Assembly: GCF_003119115.1 (NCBI RefSeq)
Contig: NZ_CP022367.1
Span: forward strand, 1,787,001 to 1,851,000
Reading direction: 5' to 3'
From: Azospirillum sp. TSH58
GTDB taxonomy: Bacteria; Pseudomonadota; Alphaproteobacteria; Azospirillales; Azospirillaceae
DNA: 64,000 nt
Part shown: positions 24,126 to 31,865 of the stretch, piece after piece
Layout of the letters: each line of letters begins with the position of its first letter
How positions within the stretch are numbered: the first letter of the stretch is position 1
The notes under the pieces: model-generated
Databases searched by the model: none
Told to the model about the DNA's origin: nothing
Seen by the model: the letters and a program-made list of their open reading frames with translations, nothing else
Program-made: the position numbers and the translations under genes

Positions 24126-24160
24126 GCCGTTGCAACGGCAACCTCTGTGACCGGTTGCCG
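24126..24160. promoter_or_regulatory. Nested dyads upstream of the paralog operon
   Basis: A perfect 14-base palindrome GCCGTTGCAACGGC (24126-24139) overlaps a second dyad, CGGCAACC (24136-24143) with GGTTGCCG (24153-24160). Three GTTGC/GCAAC half-sites therefore lie within 35 bases, about 50 bases before the first paralog's ATG and after the rlmJ stop. It may be an operator. A hairpin in the transcript is the alternative. Confidence 0.45.
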
Positions 24161-24183
24161 CTTTTCCGTTGAAATTTGCGGTT

Positions 24184-25023
24184 TTACCCCTCGGGAACCA
24201 GCCAATCGACCGTGCAGCCGCCGCCGGTGGAGGGCAGGGCGGCGTGCAGCGCCGGCAGCATGGCGCGCAGCGTGTCGTCCAGCGTCCAGGGCGGGTTGAC
24301 GATCAGCAGCCCGGACCCGTTCAGCCGCAGATGCGTGTCCTCCGGGTGCCAGGTCAGCTCGACGGTCAGGATCTTGCGGATGCCGGTGTTCTCCACCGCC
24401 TCCTGGAAGCGCCAGACGGCCGGGCGTTCCTTGATCGGGTACCACAGGGCGTAGACGCCGGTGGACCAGCGCCTGTGCGCCGCCTTCAGCCCCTCGGCCA
24501 TGCGGGCGAACTCGTCCGGCTGCTCGAAGGGCGGGTCGATCAGGACGAGACCGCGCTTCTCCCGCGGCGGCAGATGGGCCTTCAGCGTCTGATAGGCGTC
24601 GGTCTTGAAGGCCGAGACCTGACGGTCCCCGGCGAATTCCGCCTTCAGGGTCTGCCAGTCGTCCGGGTGCAGTTCGTTGAGGAGCAGCCGGTCCTGCTCG
24701 CGCAGCAGCGCCCGCGCCAGCCGCGGCGATCCTGGGTACCAGCGCAGCCGCCCGTCCGGATTCAGCGCGGACACCGCGTCCAGATAGGGGCGGAGCGCCG
24801 GATGCGGCGCCGGCTGGCCGAACAGCCGTCCGATTCCGTCCTGGAACTCCAGCGTCTTGCGCGCCGGTTCGGAGTCCAGGTCGTAGCGCCCGATGCCGGC
24901 GTGGGCGTCGAGCACGCAGAAGGGCGCCGGCTTGGCGCGCAAATGATCGATGATCAGCGCCAGGACGGCGTGCTTCATCACATCGGCGGGGTTGCCGGCG
25001 TGGAAAATGTGACGGTAGTTCAT
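24184..25023 (-). CDS. rlmJ: 23S rRNA (adenine(2030)-N(6))-methyltransferase RlmJ
   Basis: 279 residues, full length for RlmJ. It begins with MNYRHIFHAGNPADVMKH, nearly invariant in the family, and holds an SAM-binding DAHAGIGRYDL loop and catalytic VLIDPPFEQ (the DPPF form of the N6-adenine motif IV). It methylates A2030 of 23S rRNA before ribosome assembly is complete. Single-gene unit by spacing. Confidence 0.95.
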   Translation of the reverse strand: MNYRHIFHAGNPADVMKHAVLALIIDHLRAKPAPFCVLDAHAGIGRYDLDSEPARKTLEFQDGIGRLFGQPAPHPALRPYLDAVSALNPDGRLRWYPGSPRLARALLREQDRLLLNELHPDDWQTLKAEFAGDRQVSAFKTDAYQTLKAHLPPREKRGLVLIDPPFEQPDEFARMAEGLKAAHRRWSTGVYALWYPIKERPAVWRFQEAVENTGIRKILTVELTWHPEDTHLRLNGSGLLIVNPPWTLDDTLRAMLPALHAALPSTGGGCTVDWLVPEG

Positions 25024-25106
25024 GGAGCAGGGATTTAGCCCATCGGGGCGTTCCGCGCCATCCCCTGAAAAGCCGGGGTCAGCAGACCATCGTCACGCGC
25101 CTCAAG

Positions 25107-25772
25107 TCAGTCGAGGGAGGCGACCTGCTGGGCGTTGCGGAAGGTGCGGCGGGTGCTCGGCGCGATGCTGGCGGGCTCGGACTCGCCGCAACGGGCGGAT
25201 TCCAGCAGCTTGGCGCTCTTCGGGTCCAGTTCGTTCAGGTGCTGCCAGATCTTGCAGACGTAGTTCTGGGCCTGACGGGTGGAGCCGCCGTTGTAGCGGG
25301 CGACGGCGGTCTTCCAGCTTCCCTGCTCGCCATGGAGGCGGAGAAGAAGGCGGCCGGCGTAGTTGACGTTCTCGCGGGGATCGACGATCCGCTCCACCGG
25401 CTGGAACTCGCCGCGGTGGGTGCCGAGCGAGATCTGCATGCAGCCGACATAGACGTTCTGGCGAAGCTGGCCGCGCTTGTCGCGGAGATGCCGGGCGGCG
25501 TCGTTGGCGTTGCGGGCGTAGACGGGACGGCCTTCCACGCTCATCGCGAAGGGGGTCGGGGCGCCGTCCTGGCCGCTTTCCACCAGGGCGATGGCGACGA
25601 GAAGACCGGAGGGGATGTTGAACTTGCGCTCGGCCTCCACGGCGTGGGAGACGCAGCTGCTGTCCTGGGCGGCGGCGGGCTTGGCGAGGAGGACCGGCGA
25701 GGCGGCTAATCCCAGTGCAAGAGCGATCCAGCCGCCATACGTGCGTCGCACGCGCTGAGTTCGATCCTGCAT
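25107..25772 (-). CDS. Lytic transglycosylase (SLT domain), exported
   Basis: 221 residues from the ATG at 25772. The signal peptide GGWIALALGLAASPVLLAKPAAAQ is cut near residue 37. The SLT domain carries the catalytic Glu in ALVESGQDG, then VGCMQISLG (the GxxQI motif) and RYNGG. These enzymes cleave the glycan strand of peptidoglycan to 1,6-anhydro ends. Small exported forms like this serve flagellar, pilus or secretion assembly or general remodelling. The tail after residue 180 looks disordered. An upstream in-frame ATG adds only an acidic stretch and was not used. Confidence 0.85.
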   Translation of the reverse strand: MQDRTQRVRRTYGGWIALALGLAASPVLLAKPAAAQDSSCVSHAVEAERKFNIPSGLLVAIALVESGQDGAPTPFAMSVEGRPVYARNANDAARHLRDKRGQLRQNVYVGCMQISLGTHRGEFQPVERIVDPRENVNYAGRLLLRLHGEQGSWKTAVARYNGGSTRQAQNYVCKIWQHLNELDPKSAKLLESARCGESEPASIAPSTRRTFRNAQQVASLD

Positions 25773-26267
25773 ATCCTCGGTCCCCTCTTCGTTGCCGGGT
25801 TCATCCGGCTTCGTTTTGGCCCCCCGCGCGGGGCCGTCATCACCGGTCACCGAGTCGCTTACGGTGACCGCCTCCTACCCAAAAGTTCAGCGCCCACCAT
25901 CGGGCGCCGAAGCCACACTTCCAAAAATTTTATACAGCGTCAATCTATTTGCTGCCCGGTAATACCACGCCTTTCGATCGAACGATGTCACAAGGCGGCG
26001 GGAAAAACCCACCAGGGGCCTTGGTCTTATCCACCAAGACACTGATTCCGAAGCGCTTTGAAAAACCGAAAGGGGTGGATTGTGCGAACGGCGGATAAAT
26101 CCGTCCAAACGGCCTAATGCGACGGTCTGAAGCACGATTCGCCATTGAACGACCTCCTTCGGATGCCTCTTGCGCGCGCGTGCAAGCTGGTGCAGGAGTT
26201 CGTGTCGTCTCTCGCAATCCGGAGTCTCCCGGAGCGGGGACGGCGACAGCGCATCTCCCATAGCGAA
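25773..26267. other. Divergent intergenic region, AT-richer than surroundings
   Basis: About 495 bases between the transglycosylase and the TPR-methyltransferase. The middle (25900-26060) is distinctly AT-richer (AAAAATTTTATACAGCGTC), as expected for promoters, and carries TATAAA on the minus strand. An open frame enters from 26145 but its codon use is not coding-like before about 26268. I saw no RNA gene. Confidence 0.45.
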
Positions 26268-27653
26268 GTGATCGTGGATCGCGATTCGACGGCTCAAGCC
26301 GACCGGGAGGGGGCAGGCCCCCTCGTCCAACCCGGAGACGTTCCGGGCATTTTGTTTCAGACCGGCTATGACCGACTCTACGCCGCCGACGCGGCGGGGG
26401 CGGCGCGCGCCTTCCGGCTCGCCTGCGCCGCCGACCCGGCGTCGGGCGAGGCCTGGGGCGCCCTGGCCGACAGCACGCGGGATGCGGGCCAGGCCGACGG
26501 GGCGCTGGCCGCCTGCGGGCGGGCGGTGGCGCTCGACCCCGGCGTGTGGCCCTGGCGGATCGCCCTGGCCGAAGCGCTGCGCGCCGCCGGCCGGGTCGAG
26601 GAGGCGGTGACCACCGGGCAGGTGCTGACGGCGGAACGGCCCGATTCCGCCACGGCCCGGCTCGCTCTCGCCCGCGCCCTGGCGGCGGTGGGCCGGCGCG
26701 ACGCCGCGCTGGAGGAGTACCGCGAGGCCGTGGCCCTGCGTCCCGGCGACCGCGAGGCGGCTCTGGAACTGGCGGCCCTGCTGGTCGAGGCGGGCGACGC
26801 GCTGGGTGCGGTCGAACTGCTGCAGCCCTTATCCCGCCGGGACCCGGAGGATGCGGACCTGCACGCCGCCGTTGGGCGGGCCTGGATCGCGCTGCAGGAG
26901 CCGGCGAAGGCCCTGACCGCGCTGCGCCGTGCCCAAGGGCTCGACTCGGAGGGGCGACTCGGCTGCGCGGCGCTGATCGCGGCTCTGGAAGGCGGTGCGG
27001 AGGAGGATTTGTCGGCGGCCTATGTGCGCGCCCTGTTCGACCGCTACGCCGACCGCTTCGACCAGGATCTGGTGGGCAAGCTGGGCTATTCCGCGCCGGC
27101 CCTGCTGCGCGAGGCGGTGGACCGGCTGGGGCCGGCATCCAAACCCGGGGCGGCGGGATTGCGCATTCTGGACCTCGGTTGCGGCACCGGGCTGGCGGGC
27201 GTGGCGTTCCGCCCGCTGGCCGCGCATCTCGCCGGGATCGATCTGGCCCCGCGCATGGTCGAGAAGGCCCGCGCCCGCACTCTTTATGATGAATTGTCGG
27301 TCGGCGACGTGGTCGCGGCGGTGGAGGCGGCGCCCGGCGCCTGGGACCTGCTGGTCGCCGCCGATGTGCTGGTCTATCTCGGCAACCTGACCGCCCTGTT
27401 CGAGGGCGCCGCCAAGGCCCTGCGCCCGGCGGGCCGCTTCGCCGCGACGGTGGAGCGTCTGGAGGGCGGGGCGGCGGATGGCGGCTACGCGCTCGGCCCG
27501 TCGCGGCGCTACGCCCACACCGAAGCCTATCTGCGGGAGACGGCGGCGGCGGCGGGGCTGACGGTGCGGCTGATGGAGCCCTGCTCCCCACGCCGGGAGA
27601 AGGGCGTGGGCGTTCCGGGTCTCCTCTTTATAATGGAGAAGCCGGGGGGCTGA
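26268..27653 (+). CDS. TPR-containing class I SAM-dependent methyltransferase
   Basis: About 461 residues. The frame is open back to a TTG at 26145, but the sequence before 26268 lacks coding bias, so a GTG here is preferred; the start is uncertain. The N-terminal half consists of TPR units (AWGALADSTRDAGQADGALAACGRAVALDP and repeats). The C-terminal half is a methyltransferase with motif I LDLGCGTGLAGV, acidic residue in GIDLAP and motif IV LLVAADVLVYLG. Similar TPR-methyltransferases are widespread in Rhodospirillales with unknown substrates, perhaps sugars or proteins. It converges with the LysR gene. Confidence 0.8.
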   Translation: MIVDRDSTAQADREGAGPLVQPGDVPGILFQTGYDRLYAADAAGAARAFRLACAADPASGEAWGALADSTRDAGQADGALAACGRAVALDPGVWPWRIALAEALRAAGRVEEAVTTGQVLTAERPDSATARLALARALAAVGRRDAALEEYREAVALRPGDREAALELAALLVEAGDALGAVELLQPLSRRDPEDADLHAAVGRAWIALQEPAKALTALRRAQGLDSEGRLGCAALIAALEGGAEEDLSAAYVRALFDRYADRFDQDLVGKLGYSAPALLREAVDRLGPASKPGAAGLRILDLGCGTGLAGVAFRPLAAHLAGIDLAPRMVEKARARTLYDELSVGDVVAAVEAAPGAWDLLVAADVLVYLGNLTALFEGAAKALRPAGRFAATVERLEGGAADGGYALGPSRRYAHTEAYLRETAAAAGLTVRLMEPCSPRREKGVGVPGLLFIMEKPGG

Positions 27654-27683
27654 CGGAAGACGCCGTTCGGGAGGGGGCGTCCG

Positions 27684-28622
27684 TCACGCCTCCGCCCGGA
27701 AGGGCTGCAGGCTGAGCAGGGCGCAGTCCCAATAGGGGCGCGGGCCGAAGCGTTCGGCCAGGAAATCGACGAAGACGCGGACCTTCGGCGACAGGTGCCG
27801 GTTCTGCGGGTAGACCGCGAAGACGTTCGATTCCGCCATGTAATAGTCCAGCAGCAGGCACTGGAGCTGCCCCTTGGACAGCGCCTCGCCGCACAGGAAG
27901 GTCGGCAGAACGATGATGCCGACGCCGGCGATGGCGGACTCGCGCAGCAGATCGCCGTTGTTGGTGCGCAGCGATCCCGACACGCGGACCGACCGCATGG
28001 CGTCGTTGACGCGGAACTGCCACTGCTCGGCGGTCGGGATGTTGGTGTAGATCAGGCAGTTGTGGTTGGACAGCTCATCCGGTGTCTGAGGTGTCCCGTG
28101 CTTCTCCAGATAGGCCGGGCTGGCGCAGACCACCTGCCGGTTGGGGGCCAGACGCTTGGCGATCAGCGAGCTGTCGCGCAGCCGGCCGATGCGCACCGCC
28201 AGATCGTAGCCCTCGTCGATCAGATCGACGTAGCGGTCGTTCAGGTCCATCTCGATCTCGATGGACGGGTAGCGCTCCAGGAACTCGGCGACCGCCTTGG
28301 CCAGATGCAGCAGGCCGAAGGACACCGGCGCGTTGACCTTCAGCCGCCCGCGCGGGGCCGCGTGCAGGTCGGCGACGGCCTGCTCCGCCTCCTCCAGGTC
28401 GGCGATGATGCGGGTGCAGCGCTCGTAATAGGCCTGCCCGACCTCGGTCAGGCTGAGCTTGCGCGTGGTGCGGTTCAGCAGCCGCGCGCCCAGCCGGTTC
28501 TCCAGCTCCGCGATGCGGCGGGAAACCACGGACTTGGACAGGTTCAGGCGCTCCGCCGCGGTGGTGAAGCTCTTGGTGTCCACGACCTTGATAAAGGCCA
28601 TCATGTCGTCGAGGCGATCCAT
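27684..28622 (-). CDS. LysR family transcriptional regulator of the quinone-reductase module
   Basis: 312 residues, standard LysR length. The N-terminal winged helix-turn-helix reads FTTAAERLNLSKSVVSRRIAELE NRLG in form, followed by the usual helix and a two-lobed effector domain (about 90-300). It is divergent from wrbA across 127 bases. A perfect palindrome at 28625-28649 touches its start codon, so autoregulation and control of wrbA from one site are likely. By context the effector is probably a quinone or other electrophile. Confidence 0.92.
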   Translation of the reverse strand: MDRLDDMMAFIKVVDTKSFTTAAERLNLSKSVVSRRIAELENRLGARLLNRTTRKLSLTEVGQAYYERCTRIIADLEEAEQAVADLHAAPRGRLKVNAPVSFGLLHLAKAVAEFLERYPSIEIEMDLNDRYVDLIDEGYDLAVRIGRLRDSSLIAKRLAPNRQVVCASPAYLEKHGTPQTPDELSNHNCLIYTNIPTAEQWQFRVNDAMRSVRVSGSLRTNNGDLLRESAIAGVGIIVLPTFLCGEALSKGQLQCLLLDYYMAESNVFAVYPQNRHLSPKVRVFVDFLAERFGPRPYWDCALLSLQPFRAEA

Positions 28623-28624
28623 GT

Positions 28625-28649
28625 CATTGTTCTACACCGGGGAACAATG
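28625..28649. promoter_or_regulatory. Perfect LysR-type operator palindrome
   Basis: CATTGTTC (28625-28632), nine bases, GAACAATG (28642-28649). It contains the T-N11-A core expected of LysR boxes. It begins two bases upstream of the regulator's start codon and about 100 bases before wrbA, in the only shared control region. Confidence 0.7.
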
Positions 28650-28749
28650 AAGTTCCAGCGCCCTGGATTTGCTGGAGCGCGGCAACGCGCTATCTCTTTG
28701 GGACGCCGCAGCCTCCAGCGCGGCCGCAACGACAGAGGGGAGACGAGAC

Positions 28750-29352
28750 ATGGCGAAAGTTCTGGTGCTCTACTACAGCAGCTACGGCCACATCTCCACC
28801 ATGGCGCAGGCAATGGCCGAGGGCGCGCGCTCGGTTCCGGGAACCGATGTGACGGTGAAGCGCGTGCCGGAACTGGTCCCCGAGGAGGTGCGGCAGAAGG
28901 CGCACTTCAAGGAAGAGCCGAACATTCCCATCGCCGACCCGAACGAGCTGGCCAACTACGACGCCATCATACTGGGCGTGCCGACGCGCTACGGCAACAT
29001 GCCGGGCCAGATGAAGAACTTCCTCGACCAGACGGGCGGCCTGTGGGCGAAAGGCGCGCTGGTCGGCAAGGTGGGCGCCGCCTTCTCCTCATCGGCCACC
29101 CAGCACGGCGGGCAGGAGAGCACGATCCTCACCACCCACACCGTGCTCCTGCACCTCGGCATGGTGATCGTCGGCCTGCCCTACAGCTTCCAGGGCCAGA
29201 TGGGCGTGGACGAGGTGATGGGCAACAGCCCCTACGGCGCGAGCACCATCGCGGGCGGCGACGGCTCCCGCCAGCCGAGCGCGGTCGAGCTGGACGGCGC
29301 CCGCTACCAGGGGCGGCACGTCGCGGAAATCACCAAGAAGCTGCACGGTTGA
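28750..29352 (+). CDS. wrbA: NAD(P)H:quinone oxidoreductase WrbA (flavodoxin-like)
   Basis: 200 residues, normal for WrbA. FMN-binding starts at LYYSSYGHISTMA, with the WrbA-specific GVPTRYGNMPGQMKNFLDQTGGLW, SSSATQHGGQE and SPYGASTIAGGDGSR. The enzyme reduces quinones by two electrons and so avoids semiquinone radicals. The ATG at 28750 has AGAGGGGAGAC before it. Divergent from the LysR regulator; the next gene also handles quinones. Confidence 0.95.
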   Translation: MAKVLVLYYSSYGHISTMAQAMAEGARSVPGTDVTVKRVPELVPEEVRQKAHFKEEPNIPIADPNELANYDAIILGVPTRYGNMPGQMKNFLDQTGGLWAKGALVGKVGAAFSSSATQHGGQESTILTTHTVLLHLGMVIVGLPYSFQGQMGVDEVMGNSPYGASTIAGGDGSRQPSAVELDGARYQGRHVAEITKKLHG

Positions 29353-29365
29353 GGGTAGGGCGCAT

Positions 29366-29390
29366 CTCTCCCGCCGTCCGGGCGGGAGAG
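29366..29390. repeat. Perfect 10-bp GC hairpin between wrbA and the hydroquinone reductase gene
   Basis: CTCTCCCGCC (29366-29375), five-base loop, GGCGGGAGAG (29381-29390). No T-run follows, so it is more like an RNA-stabilising or REP-type element than a terminator. It lies between two genes of one probable operon. Confidence 0.55.
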
Positions 29391-29417
29391 GGCACCGGCA
29401 CGAGGGGAGTTCAGGGC

Positions 29418-30365
29418 ATGGGCCTGTTGATCGACGGCCGCTGGCACGACCAGTGGTACGACACCAAGAACAGCGGCGGCGCCTTCGTCCGCCCGGAAAC
29501 CCAGTTCCGCAACTGGGTGCGGGCGGACGGCTCGACCCCGTTCCAGCCGGAGGCCGGGCGCTATCACCTGTTCGTGTCGCTGGCCTGCCCCTGGGCGCAC
29601 CGCACGCTTATCCTGCGCAAGCTGAAGGGTCTGGAGGACGTCATCGGCGTCACCGTGGTCGATCCCCTGATGCGGGAGGAGGGCTGGACCTTCCCCGAAC
29701 CCGATCCGGTCACCGGCTCCACCCGCCTGCACGAGGTCTACACCAAGGCCGATCCCACCTACTCCGGGCGCGTCACCGTTCCGGTGCTGTGGGACAAGGC
29801 GACCGGGACCATCGTCAGCAACGAGTCCGCGGAGATCGTCCGCATGCTGAACCGGGAATTCGACGCCTTTGGCGACGCCTCGCTGGATTTCTACCCGGCG
29901 GAACTGGCGGAGGAGATCGACCGGCTCAACGCCTTCGTCTACGACCGCGTCAACAACGGCGTCTACAAGGCCGGCTTCGCGACCAGCCAGGAGAAGTACG
30001 AGCAGGCGTTCGACGCCCTCTTCGCGGCGCTGGACGAGCTGGACGAGCGGCTGGCCGGGCGGCGCTACCTGCTGGGGAGCCGGCAGACCGAGGCCGACTG
30101 GCGCCTGTTCACCACGCTGGTGCGGTTCGACGCCGTCTATGTCGGCCACTTCAAATGCAACCTGCGCCGCATCGCCGACTATCCCAACCTGTCCGGCTAC
30201 CTGCGCGACCTCTATCAGGTGCCCGGCGTGGCGGAGACCGTCGATTTCCACCACATCAAGCGGCACTACTACGCCAGCCACACCATGATCAACCCGACCG
30301 GCGTCGTGCCGAAGGGCCCGGCGCTGGATCTCGACGCGCCGCATGGGCGGGACGCGGTGGGGTAA
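29418..30365 (+). CDS. yqjG: Glutathionyl-hydroquinone reductase (YqjG/Ecm4-type GST)
   Basis: 315 residues. The thioredoxin-fold half has the catalytic CPWAHR (SLACPWAHRTL) characteristic of xi-class GSTs. TVPVLWDKATGTIVSNES is the glutathione-binding part. The C-terminal helical domain ends with HHIKRHYYASHTMINPTGVVPKGP, a family hallmark. The enzyme removes glutathione from glutathionyl-hydroquinones. It is 65 bases after wrbA and in the same direction, giving a two-step quinone-handling operon under the LysR regulator. Confidence 0.93.
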   Translation: MGLLIDGRWHDQWYDTKNSGGAFVRPETQFRNWVRADGSTPFQPEAGRYHLFVSLACPWAHRTLILRKLKGLEDVIGVTVVDPLMREEGWTFPEPDPVTGSTRLHEVYTKADPTYSGRVTVPVLWDKATGTIVSNESAEIVRMLNREFDAFGDASLDFYPAELAEEIDRLNAFVYDRVNNGVYKAGFATSQEKYEQAFDALFAALDELDERLAGRRYLLGSRQTEADWRLFTTLVRFDAVYVGHFKCNLRRIADYPNLSGYLRDLYQVPGVAETVDFHHIKRHYYASHTMINPTGVVPKGPALDLDAPHGRDAVG

Positions 30366-30372
30366 GCGGACG

Positions 30373-30753
30373 TCAGGGCTTGTAGCAGCGGGCCATGTCC
30401 TGGTTCTGCCCGATCATCTCGCACTGGAAGCTGTTGGAGAATTTGAAGCGGAACGGCCCGGTCTTGCGCACGCTGACCAGGGTCTGTCCGCCGGGGTTCT
30501 TGAAGGCCACCCAGGCGGAGGAATCGAAATGGGTGGTGATCCCGTTGCTCAGCCGCACGCGGCCCTGGTTGTCCTTGATGACCTGCACGCCGGTGTTGAA
30601 GGCCATGACGCCGTTCGGAGTCTCGGACGCCACGGCGAGGCCGTTCGTGCAGTTCACCCCTTCCGGCTGAACCGCGACGCACTCATAGGGGCGCGGCTGC
30701 GACGCGGTGAGCACCATGGCGTAGATCGCCACTTCCAGAACGTTCATGGGCAT
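30373..30753 (-). CDS. Hypothetical exported or membrane-anchored protein
   Basis: 126 residues from the ATG at 30753, which has GGGAG eight bases ahead. An N-terminal hydrophobic run (NVLEVAIYAMVLTASQ) may be a signal or anchor. The remainder is beta-rich with four cysteines (YECVAV, VNCTNG, FQCEM, ARCYKP) that could form two disulfides in the periplasm. No family recognised. It converges on the hydroquinone reductase gene (7 bases apart). Confidence 0.6.
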   Translation of the reverse strand: MPMNVLEVAIYAMVLTASQPRPYECVAVQPEGVNCTNGLAVASETPNGVMAFNTGVQVIKDNQGRVRLSNGITTHFDSSAWVAFKNPGGQTLVSVRKTGPFRFKFSNSFQCEMIGQNQDMARCYKP

Positions 30754-30851
30754 GCGGAATCTCCCGGCAATCCGCACAAGGGTGCAGCGATGCACCGTGT
30801 ACAGAATAATTCCGCCGTGGTTACGAAAAGTATAATGTCGCGGTCAAGGTT

Positions 30852-31229
30852 CTACCCTTTCGCGGCCAGCGCTTTTTCCAGTTTCTCGCGCAGGCCGAAC
30901 GGGGTCAGCGGCTTCACCAGATAGCCGGTCGCCCCGGACCGCAGGGCCGACAGGACGACGTCCGACCCGTCGTGCTTGGTCAGCATGATGACCGGCGCCC
31001 GCCCGTCCAGGGCGTCCAGAAAGGCCAAGCCGCCCATCGGCGCCATGTCCACGTCGCAGAAGATCGCGTCGAAATCGACGCGGTTGCAGCGGGCCAGCGC
31101 CTCCGCCCCGTCGGCGGCCTCGATCACCGTGCCGACGCCCAGTTGCTTCAGCAGCCGCACCGAAACGCTGCGGGTCACCACCTCGTCCTCAACGACCAGC
31201 ACCGCGCAGGAATTGAACGACACGGCCAC
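30852..31229 (-). CDS. Stand-alone response regulator receiver
   Basis: 125 residues, receiver only. Acidic pair in VVEDE, phospho-acceptor Asp59 (IFCDVDM), Thr in MLTKHD and Lys in YLVKPLTP are all present. The gene encoding an HPt protein lies 69 bases upstream in the same direction, so the two probably form a phosphotransfer pair. No kinase is adjacent. Confidence 0.9.
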   Translation of the reverse strand: MAVSFNSCAVLVVEDEVVTRSVSVRLLKQLGVGTVIEAADGAEALARCNRVDFDAIFCDVDMAPMGGLAFLDALDGRAPVIMLTKHDGSDVVLSALRSGATGYLVKPLTPFGLREKLEKALAAKG

Positions 31230-31298
31230 CCTCGCGCTTCGTCCTGTGGGTTACCCAATGTGGGTTGCATCCGCATGATATATCAGCGCGAAAGAAAC

Positions 31299-31724
31299 TC
31301 AAATGCGTGCGATCAGAATTTTCACGTCGGCCAGGGCGCGGTCGAGGGCGGCAGCGTCCCGGTGCGCCACCGCCGCATCGCCGCGCAGGGCCGCCTCTTC
31401 CACCGAACCGAAGAGGTCGGCGACCCGACCGGCCCCGGCGGTGCGGGCGGCGCCGGCCGCCGAATGGGCGGCGAGCCGGGCGCCGTCCAGGTCGCCGGCG
31501 GCCAGCCGCTCCTTCAGGGCGAGGGACAACGCGTCGGCGTTTTCCACGAACAGGGCGTAGAGCATGGTGACGGTGGGACCGGGTCCGCCGAAGTTGCGCA
31601 ACATCGGCTCCATGTCGAGGATGTCCCGATCGCACGGAACCGCGGTGGCGGGAGGCGTGTCGGACAGGGTGGGCGGTGGCTGGGGCACGGCTGCGGCTCC
31701 CGGCAGGACACGGTATGGCCGCAC
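31299..31724 (-). CDS. HPt domain protein (histidine phosphotransfer)
   Basis: Up to 141 residues from a GTG at 31724; an internal ATG at 31613 is the alternative start. A helical bundle of about 100 residues carries LAAHSAAGAARTAG, in which His87 and the following Gly match the HxxxGA phosphotransfer motif. The first 35 residues are proline-rich and probably a linker or not translated. It likely shuttles phosphate between a hybrid kinase (possibly the one at 16.4-19 kb, which ends in a receiver) and the receiver encoded next door. Confidence 0.75.
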   Translation of the reverse strand: MRPYRVLPGAAAVPQPPPTLSDTPPATAVPCDRDILDMEPMLRNFGGPGPTVTMLYALFVENADALSLALKERLAAGDLDGARLAAHSAAGAARTAGAGRVADLFGSVEEAALRGDAAVAHRDAAALDRALADVKILIARI

Positions 31725-31865
31725 AGTGCGTGTGGAAATACCACTTGGTCAAGCCGGGGCGGGCGCGGCGAATGGACGCTTCCGCGCTGCAGCATGCGGG
31801 CACGGAACCGGTGGGCGCGCCGTCTGTTCCCCAACGTCGTCAATGATCACCGGATTGCCCGAACG

